NCBI GenBank assembly: GCA_015501055.1
Contig: JADNYV010000557.1
Span: forward strand, 1 to 22,238
Origin: Mucidula mucida
Taxonomy: Eukaryota > Basidiomycota > Agaricomycetes > Agaricales > Physalacriaceae
Direction of reading: 5' to 3'
DNA length: 22,238 nt
Position 1 is the stretch's first letter, and every line of letters begins with the position of its first letter. A program made the translations under genes and the position numbers. Of this stretch, positions 10,484-20,325 are shown one piece after another. Below the pieces are notes generated by a model. That model did not search any database and had not been told where the DNA came from. It saw only the letters and a program-made list of their open reading frames with translations.

Positions 10484-11864
10484 GTCGGGGAAGGGGAAGG
10501 TGGAGGGGCAATCAGAGTTACAGCAGTGCCAGGTTATCGGGTGGGATATACCATCAAACTGATTTCAAACAAAATGAATCCGCAGGCGCTTTGTGCCACG
10601 ACAATCGCGCTCGCAGTTAAGATGTTCTACGAGGTCGACAATTGGGGCAGTCCGTGATGTTGGGAGTCGTTAAGACCACGAGTAACAGTTGCACACGACA
10701 TTTTTATCACTTCAGCAGTTGGGAAAACGGTTCAAGGGCCGAATCAATATGAAATGTTACGTGACGTCACGGTCATTTACTCCCGTCCAAGCCAGTCCGT
10801 CTCCTGGCCGGGCGACCTCCATTCTTTTACACGGAAATAGGCGATGCAACGCATCGTCAATGTACTGCAACCATCGCCAACTATTCTTGAGTTCTACTAC
10901 ATTCATAGTTCACCTACGGTAATCCGCAACAGACGGGACACTAATACATGATGTCCTTGGCATTTGACGATGCTGCTGTCGTACGCCGCCAAACCCTTCA
11001 TGGTGTTTTCTGACCTTGATGAGAAACAAAAAGACGAGCGGCTGCTCGGCCACGGCATGTCCAGGCCATCTAGAGGCTAGAGGTCTCCGTCGTGAAGGAC
11101 AGAACCTTGGTTGATGACCACCGACTAGGCAATTGGGACCAGTTCATTGGGTCAAAACAGCTTCGTGTTCTGAGCTCCAACAGCGCTGAAGTCTGGTGGT
11201 GAATTGGTGTGTAGCCAAGGTGCAGATCCTGGGATACTGATAGCCAATCCCCGAAGGTACCCCGAACCATGCCTGCAAGATGAAGTATAGTTGCTTGAGC
11301 ATCTGTCAATCAAGCGCGGGAGTCGGAATCACATATATAAGCAGTGGCACTGTCTGTTTTAGATGGTGCGCTGGGGGCACCATCTGGCGCGACTTCATAT
11401 TCAGGACACCTGAGGCTAGCGACGGCGCGTGAGTGGGAGAGGTTCAATTTGCGTACCTGCGTGTATATGAGAATTTTTATGCCGTGCCATTATACTGCTC
11501 AGGCAGAATTGAATGACTGGTACGCATCTGTATTCTATGCTCCGTGGCGGCAAGAGGGAAACCGTTGAAAGTCGATCATCAACGATCGATATTCCTCTCG
11601 TTTCGAACATTCAATCACGCCGCGAAACCTGATACAAAAAACCGTGAAATCATCTGTTCTACAGATAGTCTCCGTGTAGCATCAATGTCTGCCTAACGTG
11701 AAAGTACACAGACGCGACCAAATCCATTTGAAGAGCTCTGGCTCTCACACCGGAAGCAGTGGCGTCAGACAAAAATACACCCAAATTGAACGTGATCGTA
11801 TAGAGTATAGACGCGTGACCGGGCCCAACTTTCTCTTTCCCCACAACCCCTACCTCCTCGTGCC
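10484..11864. other. 1.4 kb intergenic region without a recognised gene
   Basis: This lies between the divergent Stealth gene and the lipase, so it should hold both promoters. It contains a 10-bp CRE palindrome at 10761-10770 and a TATATAA at 11334-11340. The minus strand at 11070-11309 is open for 79 codons, but the protein-like words fall in different frames and I could not assign a family. No complete gene is supported. Confidence 0.5.
10761..10770. promoter_or_regulatory. CRE-type palindrome GTGACGTCAC
   Basis: A perfect 10-bp palindrome containing the full TGACGTCA consensus bound by ATF/CREB-type bZIP factors (fungal Atf1 class). It lies 278 bases upstream of the likely Stealth start and about 1.1 kb upstream of the lipase. 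Binding is inferred from sequence alone. Confidence 0.5.
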
Positions 11865-13172
11865 ATGTCTCCCGAAGAACCCGAACCCAAACCAATCTCA
11901 TCTGGTACGTCTCTTGCCAGAGAAACCTACATGTACTCACCATTCTCTCCTCAGAGCTTCTCCAAGATCTCATCCACTACTTCAAATACGCGTCCTCCGC
12001 TTACGCGCCGCTCTGCCCACGCCCAAACGGCAAGACCCTCGTCGCAGAGGTAGTCGGCATCGTTCTGCACAGTAGGCTGCATCGTTGACGAACGCTTGTG
12101 AGCAGTTTTCGAACGGCGTTTCAGACGTGCGGGGGTACGTCGCGCGCGATGCGGATCGCAAGGAGCTGGTGGTTGCGTTGAGGGGAAGGTCCGTTCTAAC
12201 TTTGTTTGGTGGGAGTGCAAGTCATGATGACAGTGCTGTTTCAGCGCGTCTGTGGCGGATATTCTGCTGGATTCTGCTCTTGTTCAAGTTCCGCTTTTGA
12301 CGGCAGGTGTGGAAGCGCCGAGTAAGTGATCTCTTTTTTAGTTACCCTGAACAAGCTCATTCTGTAGAGGGTGTACTTGTTCACAGCGGATTCCTAGTCG
12401 CGCAAGTATTTTGCTTGAATCATTGTTTATCAAAGCTAATCTGTGAACATGTAGTTGGAATACTGTGGCGCTCCAGATCATAACAGTTCTCAACGAACAG
12501 CTGATATTCTATCCCGATTTCGAGCTGATCGCTATCGGACATTCTCTGGGAGGATCCATCGCGACTTTGGCCGCGATCTCTTTGAGAATGAACTTTCCGG
12601 ATAACAAAACGCGATGTTATACTTATGGTGCACCGCGAACTGGAGTACGCCACTCTCCGTTGTTCGGAGGCATTCACTGATGAAATTCTAGAACAAAGCC
12701 TTTGCAGAGTTCTTCAACGACGAGTTTGGATCGAATTCGTTTCGGGGTAAGGACGTCGGTCTATTCTTCTCTTACTATTAACCGCGTTCCCTAGTTGTAC
12801 ATGGGTCTGACGGGTAGCTTCTTTCGACTAGTAAGCCACGGAGAAGTTGACATGCATCTGCCAGTGTCTGTACAATGATTCCCAGATCTATTGGGTACCA
12901 TCATCATGGTGAGCCGCAAGTTTTCGAATATCCACGCATCGACTAAGCCTGGCATTAGGCATCGAGTACTGGCAAAAAGAAGATCCCGCGAGTGAAGATA
13001 CGACTGTCAGATGTTCGGCAGATGGCGAAGATCCGCGGTGTTCAGCTTCAGTTCCGAGTGAAGGCGTAAACTATGCACACATGAAGGTGCGTTGATTTGG
13101 CTATGCTTGTACCTCAAGATTACATGCTTGCAGTATTTTGGAATATTGGCAACAACACCGTTCTGCATATAG
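11865..13172 (+). CDS. Class 3 (Rhizomucor-type) lipase / esterase
   Basis: Alpha/beta hydrolase of the fungal class 3 lipase family, which cleaves acyl esters. Eleven exons (11865-11904, 11955-12049, 12106-12188, 12245-12321, 12368-12401, 12455-12644, 12692-12746, 12795-12813, 12865-12908, 12959-13086, 13134-13172) sum to 804 bases, giving 267 residues. Key parts are LIHYFKYASSAYAPLCPRPN near the N-terminus, DADRKELVVALRGSASVAD, nucleophile Ser140 in GHSLGG, YTYGAPRTG, Asp197 in VVHGSDG and His212 in GYHHHGIEYW, completing the triad. Exon 5 ends at a GC donor (12402), which the conserved LVAWNTVAL frame requires. Two oddities appear. No signal peptide precedes the mature-like start (MSPEEPEPKPISS), although secreted relatives have one. 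The usual GVP after the catalytic Asp reads GVC. An unseen upstream exon could supply a signal. The gene converges on ubc2. Confidence 0.93.
12402..12454 (+). other. GC-AG intron in the lipase gene
   Basis: The donor is GCAAGT and the acceptor TGTAG. Splicing here joins GTC GC to T TGG AAT, giving LVAWNTVAL as in the family. The nearby GT at 12406 would put the next exon out of frame. GCAAGT is the known optimum for GC donors. Confidence 0.75.
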
Positions 13173-13358
13173 AGCCGAGACCGGTCTTCCAAGGCGACGA
13201 GGCGGCGTTCGAAGGCTCGACAGAAGCGCAAACGGCGTCTTCAGGCAATAGCGCAGTCCGTTATAGGCAAACGAGTTGCACGTTGAATGTAAAGAATTAT
13301 ATATCACAGATGGTATAGTATGGTAGATGGTGTGTGCCGTCCAGAAAGAGACAGATTG

Positions 13359-13945
13359 TCACGATGTAGCCTCCTGGCCTTCCATATTATCATCAGGATC
13401 CAACCAGCTCTCTTCGACGGTCGCCTTGACACGTCTAACGTACTCTTTCATGTTTTCCCGATATAATTGTGCGGCCTCTGCATTAGCGGGAGAATTTGGA
13501 TTGGGATCATGGAGAAGACTCTGTATGCTTGTAAGGATTGCTGCGACGTCGTACGTCGGAGACCAGCGATTTTGTAGAATGTCCAGGCAGAGCTCGCCGT
13601 TTGCGTAAACGTTGGGATGGAACATTCTGGAAAGGAATTTGACAGTTGGGGGTTTATTCGGGTAGGATTCGTCAAACGTAAGAGTGAGCTTGAACGTGCC
13701 ATCTTCAAAGGGCGTCTCGGCTGCGGGGATTGAGTGGTCAAAGGGAGAGAGACCGAATAGAAGACAAACCTGGGCCAAAGATGACAGCATTCCAGAGCAT
13801 AATGTTGTCAGGACATGGACTGCCAGAGATCCCGCTTGGAGGGTCTGTAGAGAGACGCTTAAAGTCGCGGATAAGACGGCGGCGGCAATTTGTTGACTGT
13901 AAATGCAATGAATAGACTGAAATTGCAAGAAAACATACTGACCAT
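13359..13945 (-). CDS. ubc2: Ubiquitin-conjugating enzyme E2, Rad6/Ubc2
   Basis: E2 enzyme of the Rad6 type. With Bre1- and Rad18-type ligases it ubiquitinates histone H2B and PCNA, serving transcription, DNA-damage tolerance and N-end-rule degradation in the nucleus and cytosol. Three exons (13945-13943, 13896-13770, 13720-13359) sum to 492 bases, giving 163 residues. The first exon is only the ATG, followed directly by the intron GTCAGT. The protein starts [16 protein letters not shown] and has the catalytic Cys88 in [19 protein letters not shown], exactly where Rad6 has it, then [15 protein letters not shown] short polar C-terminal tail ([13 protein letters not shown]) follows the core, shorter than the acidic tail of budding yeast Rad6. 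The frame is intact. The gene is divergent from the membrane-protein gene and shares a 341-base upstream region with it. Confidence 0.97.
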
Positions 13946-14286
13946 GTTGGTGGTCGTTGGAGAAGAAGAGCGTGGCGTTCGGCAATTACGCAATTAAATG
14001 TCGGATCAAGCCTGACCGATCACATGACACCCTCGCGAAGTTGAACCTGATGGCCCTTGCCTCCGCCGCTTTCTTGCCTCTCACCGCCGCCTCTCCCTGC
14101 GCCTTCTCCCCGCGTATCCACCTTTTCTCGTGCTTTGTACCCTCAACGACACTAATCGGTAAGTACACTGCATCTCTGGTACTGCCTTGCATGCTGACAT
14201 GGACATCTTTGCAGACACCCACGTTCTCTAACGACAGACACATATATATTCGACAAAAAACCCACGAAAAATCTCTGGCTGCTTCC
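13946..14286. promoter_or_regulatory. Shared upstream region of ubc2 and the membrane-protein gene
   Basis: These 341 bases separate two divergent start codons. The half nearer the plus-strand gene contains a likely 5'-leader intron at 14159-14214 (GTAAGT..CAG). An ATG at 14050 opens a short frame that, if spliced, stops 15 bases after that intron, so it is more likely a leader ORF than the main start. No TATA box is evident. Confidence 0.4.
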
Positions 14287-16634
14287 ATGTCGGCTCCAAC
14301 CCAGGAACTACCGAGTTGGCTGACGTTGCTGACCACCACGATCACTGACTCCAGTGGCGTTCCCCTGACCACGTCAACAACCTTGGTGTTTTTACCATTG
14401 ACGTACTATGGGCCAAGTGTAGGTAGTCTTCACTCAAACTTGACTGCGCTCACAAATCGTCTCGTAGATTCCACTGGGACCAGATTGGACATATGGTGGT
14501 CTGACCTCGCCAGGGCCAAGTGAAACGGCGACAGAGACTAGCGCCACCATACCAACGACAACCACGACACCTGTGACATCTATACCTACAACAACGACAC
14601 TTGCGACACCTATATCTACCTCTGCGATACCCTCCTCCACATCCCCGCTATCATCATTATCTTCCTTATCTACATTTTCTGCATCAACGTCCCATGGTTC
14701 TCCCACCTCCACGGCTACTTCGGCGCCATCAGGCGGACTCGAGCGCGGCCAGCTCGTTGGCATCATCGTTGGTTCCATTCTAGGTGCCATAGCTATTTTT
14801 CTCTTCGCTCTCGTTTGTTGCCTCAGCAGACGGCGGCGCAGCACTCTCAGCAGTCGTTCGCTCTCTGCAATTGATAGTGAACCTGTCATCATCAATGCTG
14901 AGGATGCCCGGTACTCTCCCCGCGCTAGTGGCGAGGAGATAGACACCCTTCTCCAACCCAGTTCGTCACGCAGACGAAGCGGCCAAACGGGAAGCCTTCC
15001 CTCTTCTTCGTCTGGTTCAGGCTATGGTACGCTTCTCGATAAGCCGACTCTTTCCATGTCGGAAAATCCCATTGAAGAAGAGAGGTACGATCGACCGCTT
15101 CATCCATGGCAGCTTCATTCTCTAGAGGAAGAGGAGGACTCTGTTCTGCCTCAAGGAGAGCCAGCCGGGCATATGACCGATTTTGGTCCTGCCATGCTTC
15201 TTCCTCCCCGTCTAGTCGGCCCACAACCAAGTCATACTTCTATAAAGACCCACCGCTCCTCGTACCCGATCGACGGCGATGAACCCGCTGAGCTGGCAAC
15301 AGCGCGTCGCGTGAGAGTCGATGGCCCCCGTACATCGCCCGAGACTCGCAATTTGCCCCTAGAACCTGCTGATCCGGGACCCAGTTCACGCCGGCGTAGT
15401 GGTCGTGGAAGTGGAGGCTTACTTGGTCTCACCGGCTTGGGCGGCTTGGGACGTTTCAGCTGGTTCAACCGACGCCACTCTACTACCGATCGTGACTTGG
15501 AATCTGGTACCGCGCTGTTGACAGACACACCTCCCGAAATGGCTGAACGACGACAGTCGCGTTTAGGAGCAAACTTGGGCCTTGGGTTGACAGCTGAAGG
15601 CGATCGGCCGCTATCCAGTGTCAGTGCGAAGAGTACAGCATCCGATGCGAGTGTGTACCATGATGCGCAATCATCACTTCCCATTACCCCTGGGGTTACA
15701 CCCCCTCCAAGGGCGCTTGCTTCTTCAAGCCAAGGTGAATTGCTCTTTTCCAGCGAGCCTGATGTCGATCCATTATCCGGTCCGGTACCGTCCATTTCTG
15801 GGGCCCACGCGCTGAGTGGAGACGTTGATATTCTGGATTTGCCTGCGCCTCGCGGTATATCACCTTTTGGATCTTCGTCGTCAACAAAAACTCCCAGCAT
15901 TCCTGAACAAGTGCAAGGGCTTCCGACCCCGGCAGCTTGGAATGACACCATGGGCAAAACACCCTCTATGGGATCATTTGCTGGCCAGTCCGACGGCAGT
16001 ACTCAAGTCGCCGCTCATGGCATTACCATTGATATACTTGAGGAGGCTCCTCCAGCTCCAGGTGACATTTGGAAGGCCATGGCATCTATTGTCGGGCTCG
16101 ACTCATTGGGCGGTGCCGGTACAAGGACGACGTTTGGATTGGTATGTTTGCTTCCCTTGAATTTAAGCGTCGAACTTATTTGATCTTGATTAGCCCCGTT
16201 TTGTCGACCCACCAGAACATCTTTCTGAAATAGGCTCTCTGCATTCCATGCGGTCTCATTTGAGCCCCAATTCGAGTCGTTCCGCAGGCTCGGCGCCTGC
16301 TTCTCGACGGGACGTTTCTTTCGGGTCTGGGTCGTCCAATAGCCATCCTCGGTCGAAGAGCACGACGAGTGGATCTTCCCTGGCCCATTCAGGAAGTATC
16401 TCCTCTGACGGTCATGGGCGACGACGCGGCGGTGGCGCCATGTCTCCGGCACTCTCAGCGTTTGGACATTACAGTCCGTTAAATTCTCCTGCACAGGCGC
16501 ACTTTACGGACGCGTCGGGGGTGGCCATCGACGACCGGAGAAGCCCGTCGAACGAGTCGCAGTCACCGCCTTTGAGCCCATTGCTCATGTCTCCGTGGGT
16601 AGGCGGACTGGATCAAGATTGGCAGGCGACATGA
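14287..16634 (+). CDS. Ser/Thr-rich single-pass membrane protein, function unknown
   Basis: Predicted protein of 748 residues from exons 14287-14418, 14468-16141 and 16194-16634. The N-terminal 135 residues hold a short conserved-looking piece (PSWLTLLTTTITDSSGVPL, then YYGPSIPLGPDWTYGG) followed by a Ser/Thr/Pro-rich stretch likely to be O-glycosylated. One membrane segment (about residues 140-164, LVGIIVGSILGAIAIFLFAL) is followed by SRRRR, so the N-terminus should be outside and the long tail cytosolic. The tail, about 580 residues, is low in order and rich in Ser, Pro and Gly with scattered basic patches and many potential phosphorylation sites. No signal peptide is seen. The layout resembles fungal cell-wall sensors of the Wsc/Mid2 type, but no WSC cysteine domain is present and I cannot assign a family. 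The long open frame supports a real gene. Confidence 0.85.
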
Positions 16635-16975
16635 TGCAGAAAATATGTGCTACCTGATCTCTCTCTTACTCCCATTTTATGGATGTGCGTTAGGCACACA
16701 CAGCATGCAGATCCCTTGTGATCATGTCGAAGCGGTCGCTTGTCGCTCCTTCGAGGCTGCTGTCCATTGTAGACCAATCTTGGACGTTTATTTTTCTGCT
16801 GTATTTTTCTTGTTTTTTGGGCTACGATGGAGAGTCGCGCTTCTGCTTTGATCTACGTTTAGAACTGTACTTACTGACGACCTGTCATGATCATGACTTG
16901 AAATGTATTGCTGTGATCCGTTCAACTGTTTGTGTTTGTGTGACTTGAAATCGAACTTGGCACAAAACCATCACC
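16635..16975. other. Intergenic region upstream of BUB3
   Basis: 341 bases hold the 3' UTR of the membrane-protein gene and the BUB3 promoter. The only structure noted is the 14-bp palindrome at 16884-16897. T-rich and TG-rich stretches follow at 16790-16830 and 16925-16945. No gene was seen. Confidence 0.6.
16884..16897. promoter_or_regulatory. Perfect 14-bp palindrome upstream of BUB3
   Basis: GTCATGATCATGAC equals its own reverse complement. It lies 79 bases before the BUB3 start codon, a typical position for a dimeric transcription-factor site. No named factor is assigned; regulation is inferred from position only. Confidence 0.45.
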
Positions 16976-18203
16976 ATGACTGGTCAGTAAGGACTAATTT
17001 CCCTCTCATGAATCTAAATGACGCCGTCTAGACTCTCTTCTCCAATCTGCGCCGTTCGACAGTATCTCCCAAGTCCGATATTCACCAGTGAATCCCAACC
17101 ATTTACTGGCCTCTTCATGGGACACGACCGTCCGCTTCTACGACACGACGAGCGAACAGAAAGCCAAGTTTGACCACCGCGCCGCTGTGTTGAGTTGCTG
17201 TTTTGGCGATGGAACAAATGCTTACAGTGGCGGATTAGATTGCACAGTCCGGCAGTGCGTGTTGGCTTTCTTTTTGTCTAGAGCCACATCTAAACATTTT
17301 CCTAGTCTTGGACTTGAAACCGAAAAATCCGCAAACTTGGGGGCACACGACGACTCCATCTCGTCGCTGGTATGGTCGAGTGAAAAAAGCAGGTGTTTCC
17401 TTGGGGGTGTTGATTGCGAACGCTGACAGTGTTTGCAGACGCGCTAATATCTGGGTCGTGGGATCTGTCGGTGCGGTTCTGGGATCCACGCGCGCAGAGT
17501 GCGCACCAGTCGACGGAGAAGATGCCGGAGCGGGTGTACAACATGGATTTGGTCGGCAACATGCTCGTCGTGGCGATGGCCAGTCGACTGGTACGCATAT
17601 ACGACACCCGCAAAATGGATACGGTCCTGCATGAGAGGGACAGCAGCCTCAAGTACTTGACGCGTTCGTTGGCTTGCATGACGGACGGGCAAGGTGCGTT
17701 ATGTTATTTATTTTGTTACCATTCGACTGCTAAAGCTTGGTATAGGATATGCTATGGCTTCGACAGAAGGACGCATCGCTGTGGAATACTTTGACCCGTC
17801 ACCCGCGATGCAGGAGAAGAAATACGCCTTCAAATGCCATCGACAGACAATCGACGGCGTCGACCACGTCTGGCCGGTAAACGCCCTTGCCTTCCATCCG
17901 ATTCACAACACCTTCGCGTCGGCAGGCTCGGACGGCATCGTGTCCATTTGGGACCACAAGGTCAAGAAACGGCTCAGGCAGTACTCTAAATTCAGCAATC
18001 CCGTCTCCTCTATCGCCTTCAATTGCGACGGCACAAGTATGGCTATTGCGACGTGTTATACTTGGGATGACGGGGAGGCGGGTATGAGGACGGCGGAGCG
18101 GCCTGCCATTACGATCAAGAAGCTGGGCGACGAGGTCAAGGTGACATTCTTCTTCTTTCCGTTTGTCTTCGACATGCTCATCGAATTACAGCCGAGAGCG
18201 TAA
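16976..18203 (+). CDS. bub3: Mitotic checkpoint protein Bub3 (WD-repeat)
   Basis: Seven-bladed WD40 protein that carries Bub1 and Mad3/BubR1 to phosphorylated kinetochore MELT motifs in the spindle assembly checkpoint. Six exons (16976-16982, 17032-17254, 17306-17388, 17439-17693, 17746-18140, 18192-18203) sum to 975 bases, giving 324 residues, the usual Bub3 length. Diagnostic segments are LLASSWDTTVRFYD, AYSGGLDCTVR, ALISGSWDLSVRFWDPR, RDSSLKYLTRSLACM, STEGRIAVEYFDPSPAMQ, KKYAFKCHRQ, and FHPIHNTFASAGSDGIVSIW. The third intron needs a GC donor at 17389; the GT at 17393 would leave the gene out of frame. First and last exons are tiny (7 and 12 bases). No other break was seen. It could be confused only with Rae1/Gle2, but the EYFDPSP and KKYAFKCHR segments favour Bub3. 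Confidence 0.94.
17389..17438 (+). other. GC-AG intron in BUB3
   Basis: The donor is GCAGGT and the acceptor TTTGCAG. The join GAA AAA A + AC GCG CTA gives EKNALISGSWD, matching the family. Use of the GT four bases later gives a total exon length not divisible by three. The donor is less ideal than GCAAGT, so an indel in the adjacent run of six A remains possible. Confidence 0.6.
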
Positions 18204-18522
18204 TGTATTTCGGTGTATCATTTGCCACAATCAATGTCATAATCGTCAATCTTCCCCGCACTCGTGGACATGCATCAGGACTTCCGTTTATTCAGGTGAT
18301 GGCGGCGAGCCGTCTTCTGAGACAGGATGTATGGCCATTTTTACAAGGTCAAGTCCCAAGAAATGTATAAATATACAATTCACCGATATCCGTCCTCAAT
18401 TGAAGCTTGTGCTACTTACTTGACGACGTTACAGGTGATTAGGCCCATATGATGCTGCGAACTCTTTCATAAAAGGCTACCCAGTTCGGATTCTCCCCTC
18501 CCAAGGTAGACTGGATCCCAGA
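18204..18522. other. Intergenic region with candidate TATA box
   Basis: 319 bases between BUB3 and the peptidase gene. TATAAATA at 18366-18373 lies 150 bases before the peptidase start and may be its TATA element. The rest shows no gene and no clear repeat. Confidence 0.45.
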
Positions 18523-20015
18523 ATGCTCCACGCTCCCATGCTTGCAGTCTTCGCACTCTTGACAACACTGGGTACGTGTGTAAACTTTCAGATGCATCAT
18601 CTTTGTCAACCTTATCATTGCAGTCTATGCTCAATCCCACCCATTCCTACTTCAAGATATCTGGCCCTCGGGACCAGGAGAAGCCCTGGTTCCTCAGGAG
18701 CCGCCCGCCGAACTAACGGCCATTCTCAACTCGATATCGCCAGCCCGCATCGAGTCGACCATTCGCACGCTCGTCTCATTTGGGACCCGCCACACCTTAT
18801 CGAACCAAACAGACCCCGAGCGTGGTATCGGAGCCGCGCGGGACTGGGTCGCTTCAGAACTGCGATCATATGGAGGCCGTCTTCGCGTTCAAGTCCCCAG
18901 CTACATCCAGCCGCCCGCATCGCGAATTCCCACCGCGACGAATATCAGCGACATAATTGCGACGCTGCCGGGGACGACCGATCCCAATAGGGTGTATGTA
19001 GTCTCTGGACACTACGACTCACGCGTATCGGATGTGATGAACTTTTCCGACGACGCCCCGGGCGCAGATGATGACGGCTCTGGGGTCGCGGTGTCGATGG
19101 AGCTGGCGCGGGTGATGGCGACGCAGGAGCTGGACGCGACGATTATATTCGCGGTGGTCGCTGGGGAGGAGCAGGGGCTGTACGGGTCGGCGTTCCTCGC
19201 GGATACGCTAAAGAACGCGAGCGCGAATGTGCAGGGCATGTTGGATAACGATATCGTGGGGAGCTCGACGGCGGACGATGGGACGACGGATCCGTTCAAT
19301 ATCAGGATGTTCGTGCGCGGGATACCGCCTACGGACTCGGCGAGCGAGATTGCGGATCGGGTGGATATCGGGGGCGAGAGTGACGCGCCGGCGAGACAGC
19401 TGGCGCGGTTTGCTGTGGAGGTGGGGTCGAATGCGGTGACGAACATGTCTGGTGGGTCTTTTGTGCACTTTACTCCCTTTCCACCCCATTAAGTGTGAGT
19501 TCTCTCCCGCAGTTCAGATGATATACCGCCCCGACCGCTACCTGCGCGGCGGCGACCAAGAGTCCTTCATGAACGACGGCTTCCCGGCCGTGAGATTCAC
19601 CGAGCCGCACGAAAACTTTGCGCACCAGCATCAAGACGTGCGCGTCGGCGTGGACGGCGTCCAGTTCGGCGACCTGCCCGAGTTTTGCGACTTTGATTTC
19701 ATCTCGCGCGTCGCAAAGGTGAACGGCGCGATCCTGTGGTCGCTGGCCAGTGCGCCTGCTACGCCGCAGAACGTCACCCTCGACTCGGCGACGCTGACCA
19801 ACAACTCGACACTAAGGTGGGATCAAGATGCGAGCGTTGATGCGTATGAAGTCGTGTGGCGTCCGACAGAGGTTCCGTATTGGACGCATGTTATTCCTGT
19901 GGGGCGCACTGGGCAGGCGACGGTGGAGCTTTCGAAGGATAATGTGTATTTTGGGGTGAGGGCGGTGGGTGCTAATGGGTTGGCGAGTCCTGTGGGGTTT
20001 CCATTCTCTGGGTAG
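18523..20015 (+). CDS. Secreted M28-family zinc metallopeptidase with C-terminal Fn3-like domain
   Basis: Extracellular aminopeptidase-type enzyme using two zinc ions. Three exons (18523-18571, 18624-19451, 19513-20015) sum to 1380 bases, giving 459 residues. The N-terminus (MLHAPMLAVFALLTTL, then VYAQ) is a signal peptide. The catalytic domain shows the M28 ligands in order: His in SGHYDSR, Asp in APGADDDGSG, the Glu pair in AGEEQGLYGS, Asp in LDNDIVG, and His in TEPHENFAHQ. Several NxS/NxT sites suggest glycosylation. After about residue 365 a domain of about 90 residues (PATPQNVTL ... YEVVWRPTEVPYW ... FGVRAVGANGLAS) has the pattern of a fibronectin type III fold, known in some M28 peptidases. 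The frame is clean and GC-rich. Substrate specificity cannot be read from the sequence. Confidence 0.94.
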
Positions 20016-20325
20016 AGTAAAAGTGATGTTCGAACTCGGAAGGTTAATTGATGCTTCTAGCTTCTATATAAGAGCGGCGATTTGACAAAAGCGGGGGGGG
20101 GGGGGGGGGGGGGGGTAGGACGATGTAATGTATTCTCTCCCCGCGAGAGAGACAGCCGGGATGTGAGAGAGCAGAACATAGACGTAGTAAAGAGTAAGCG
20201 AACGATTTGGAGGAGACAAGCAAAGTTTTTCTTTCGGTTCTATGTAGCTGTACGATTGTGTTATTGTGTGCAGACTAGGCGAAGAGAAAAGGAGATGGAC
20301 ATGAACGACTCTGATGGCAGACAAT
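20016..20325. other. Intergenic region holding a long G tract
   Basis: 310 bases after the peptidase stop. They contain the G run at 20093-20115 and, just after it, a small inverted repeat TCTCTC/GAGAGA at 20134-20150. No gene was seen; the glycine/proline-rich frames across the G run are artefacts of the run. Confidence 0.6.
20093..20115 (+). repeat. Homopolymer of 23 G
   Basis: Twenty-three uninterrupted G on the plus strand, 77 bases after the peptidase stop codon. Such a run can form G-quadruplex structure and is unstable in replication and sequencing, so the exact length is unreliable. Confidence 0.9.

Noticed and set aside
11070..11309. 79-codon open frame on the minus strand with protein-like words in neighbouring frames (PWLHTNSPPDF, SVVINQGSVLHDGDL)
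   Set aside because: The words lie in a frame interrupted by stops, no splice model connects them, and no family was recognised. Kept only as a note under the intergenic entry.
15232..15957. 241-codon minus-strand frame opposite the membrane-protein gene
   Set aside because: Antisense shadow of a GC-rich exon; the plus-strand frame is continuous, spliced and has a membrane segment.
19012..19446. 144-codon minus-strand frame opposite the M28 peptidase
   Set aside because: Antisense shadow of the catalytic domain, whose zinc ligands are intact on the plus strand.
3533..20015. Idea that the secreted protein, lipase and peptidase genes form a functional cluster
   Set aside because: They are interleaved with housekeeping genes (mutase, Rad6, Bub3) and share no visible promoter element, so clustering is not supported.
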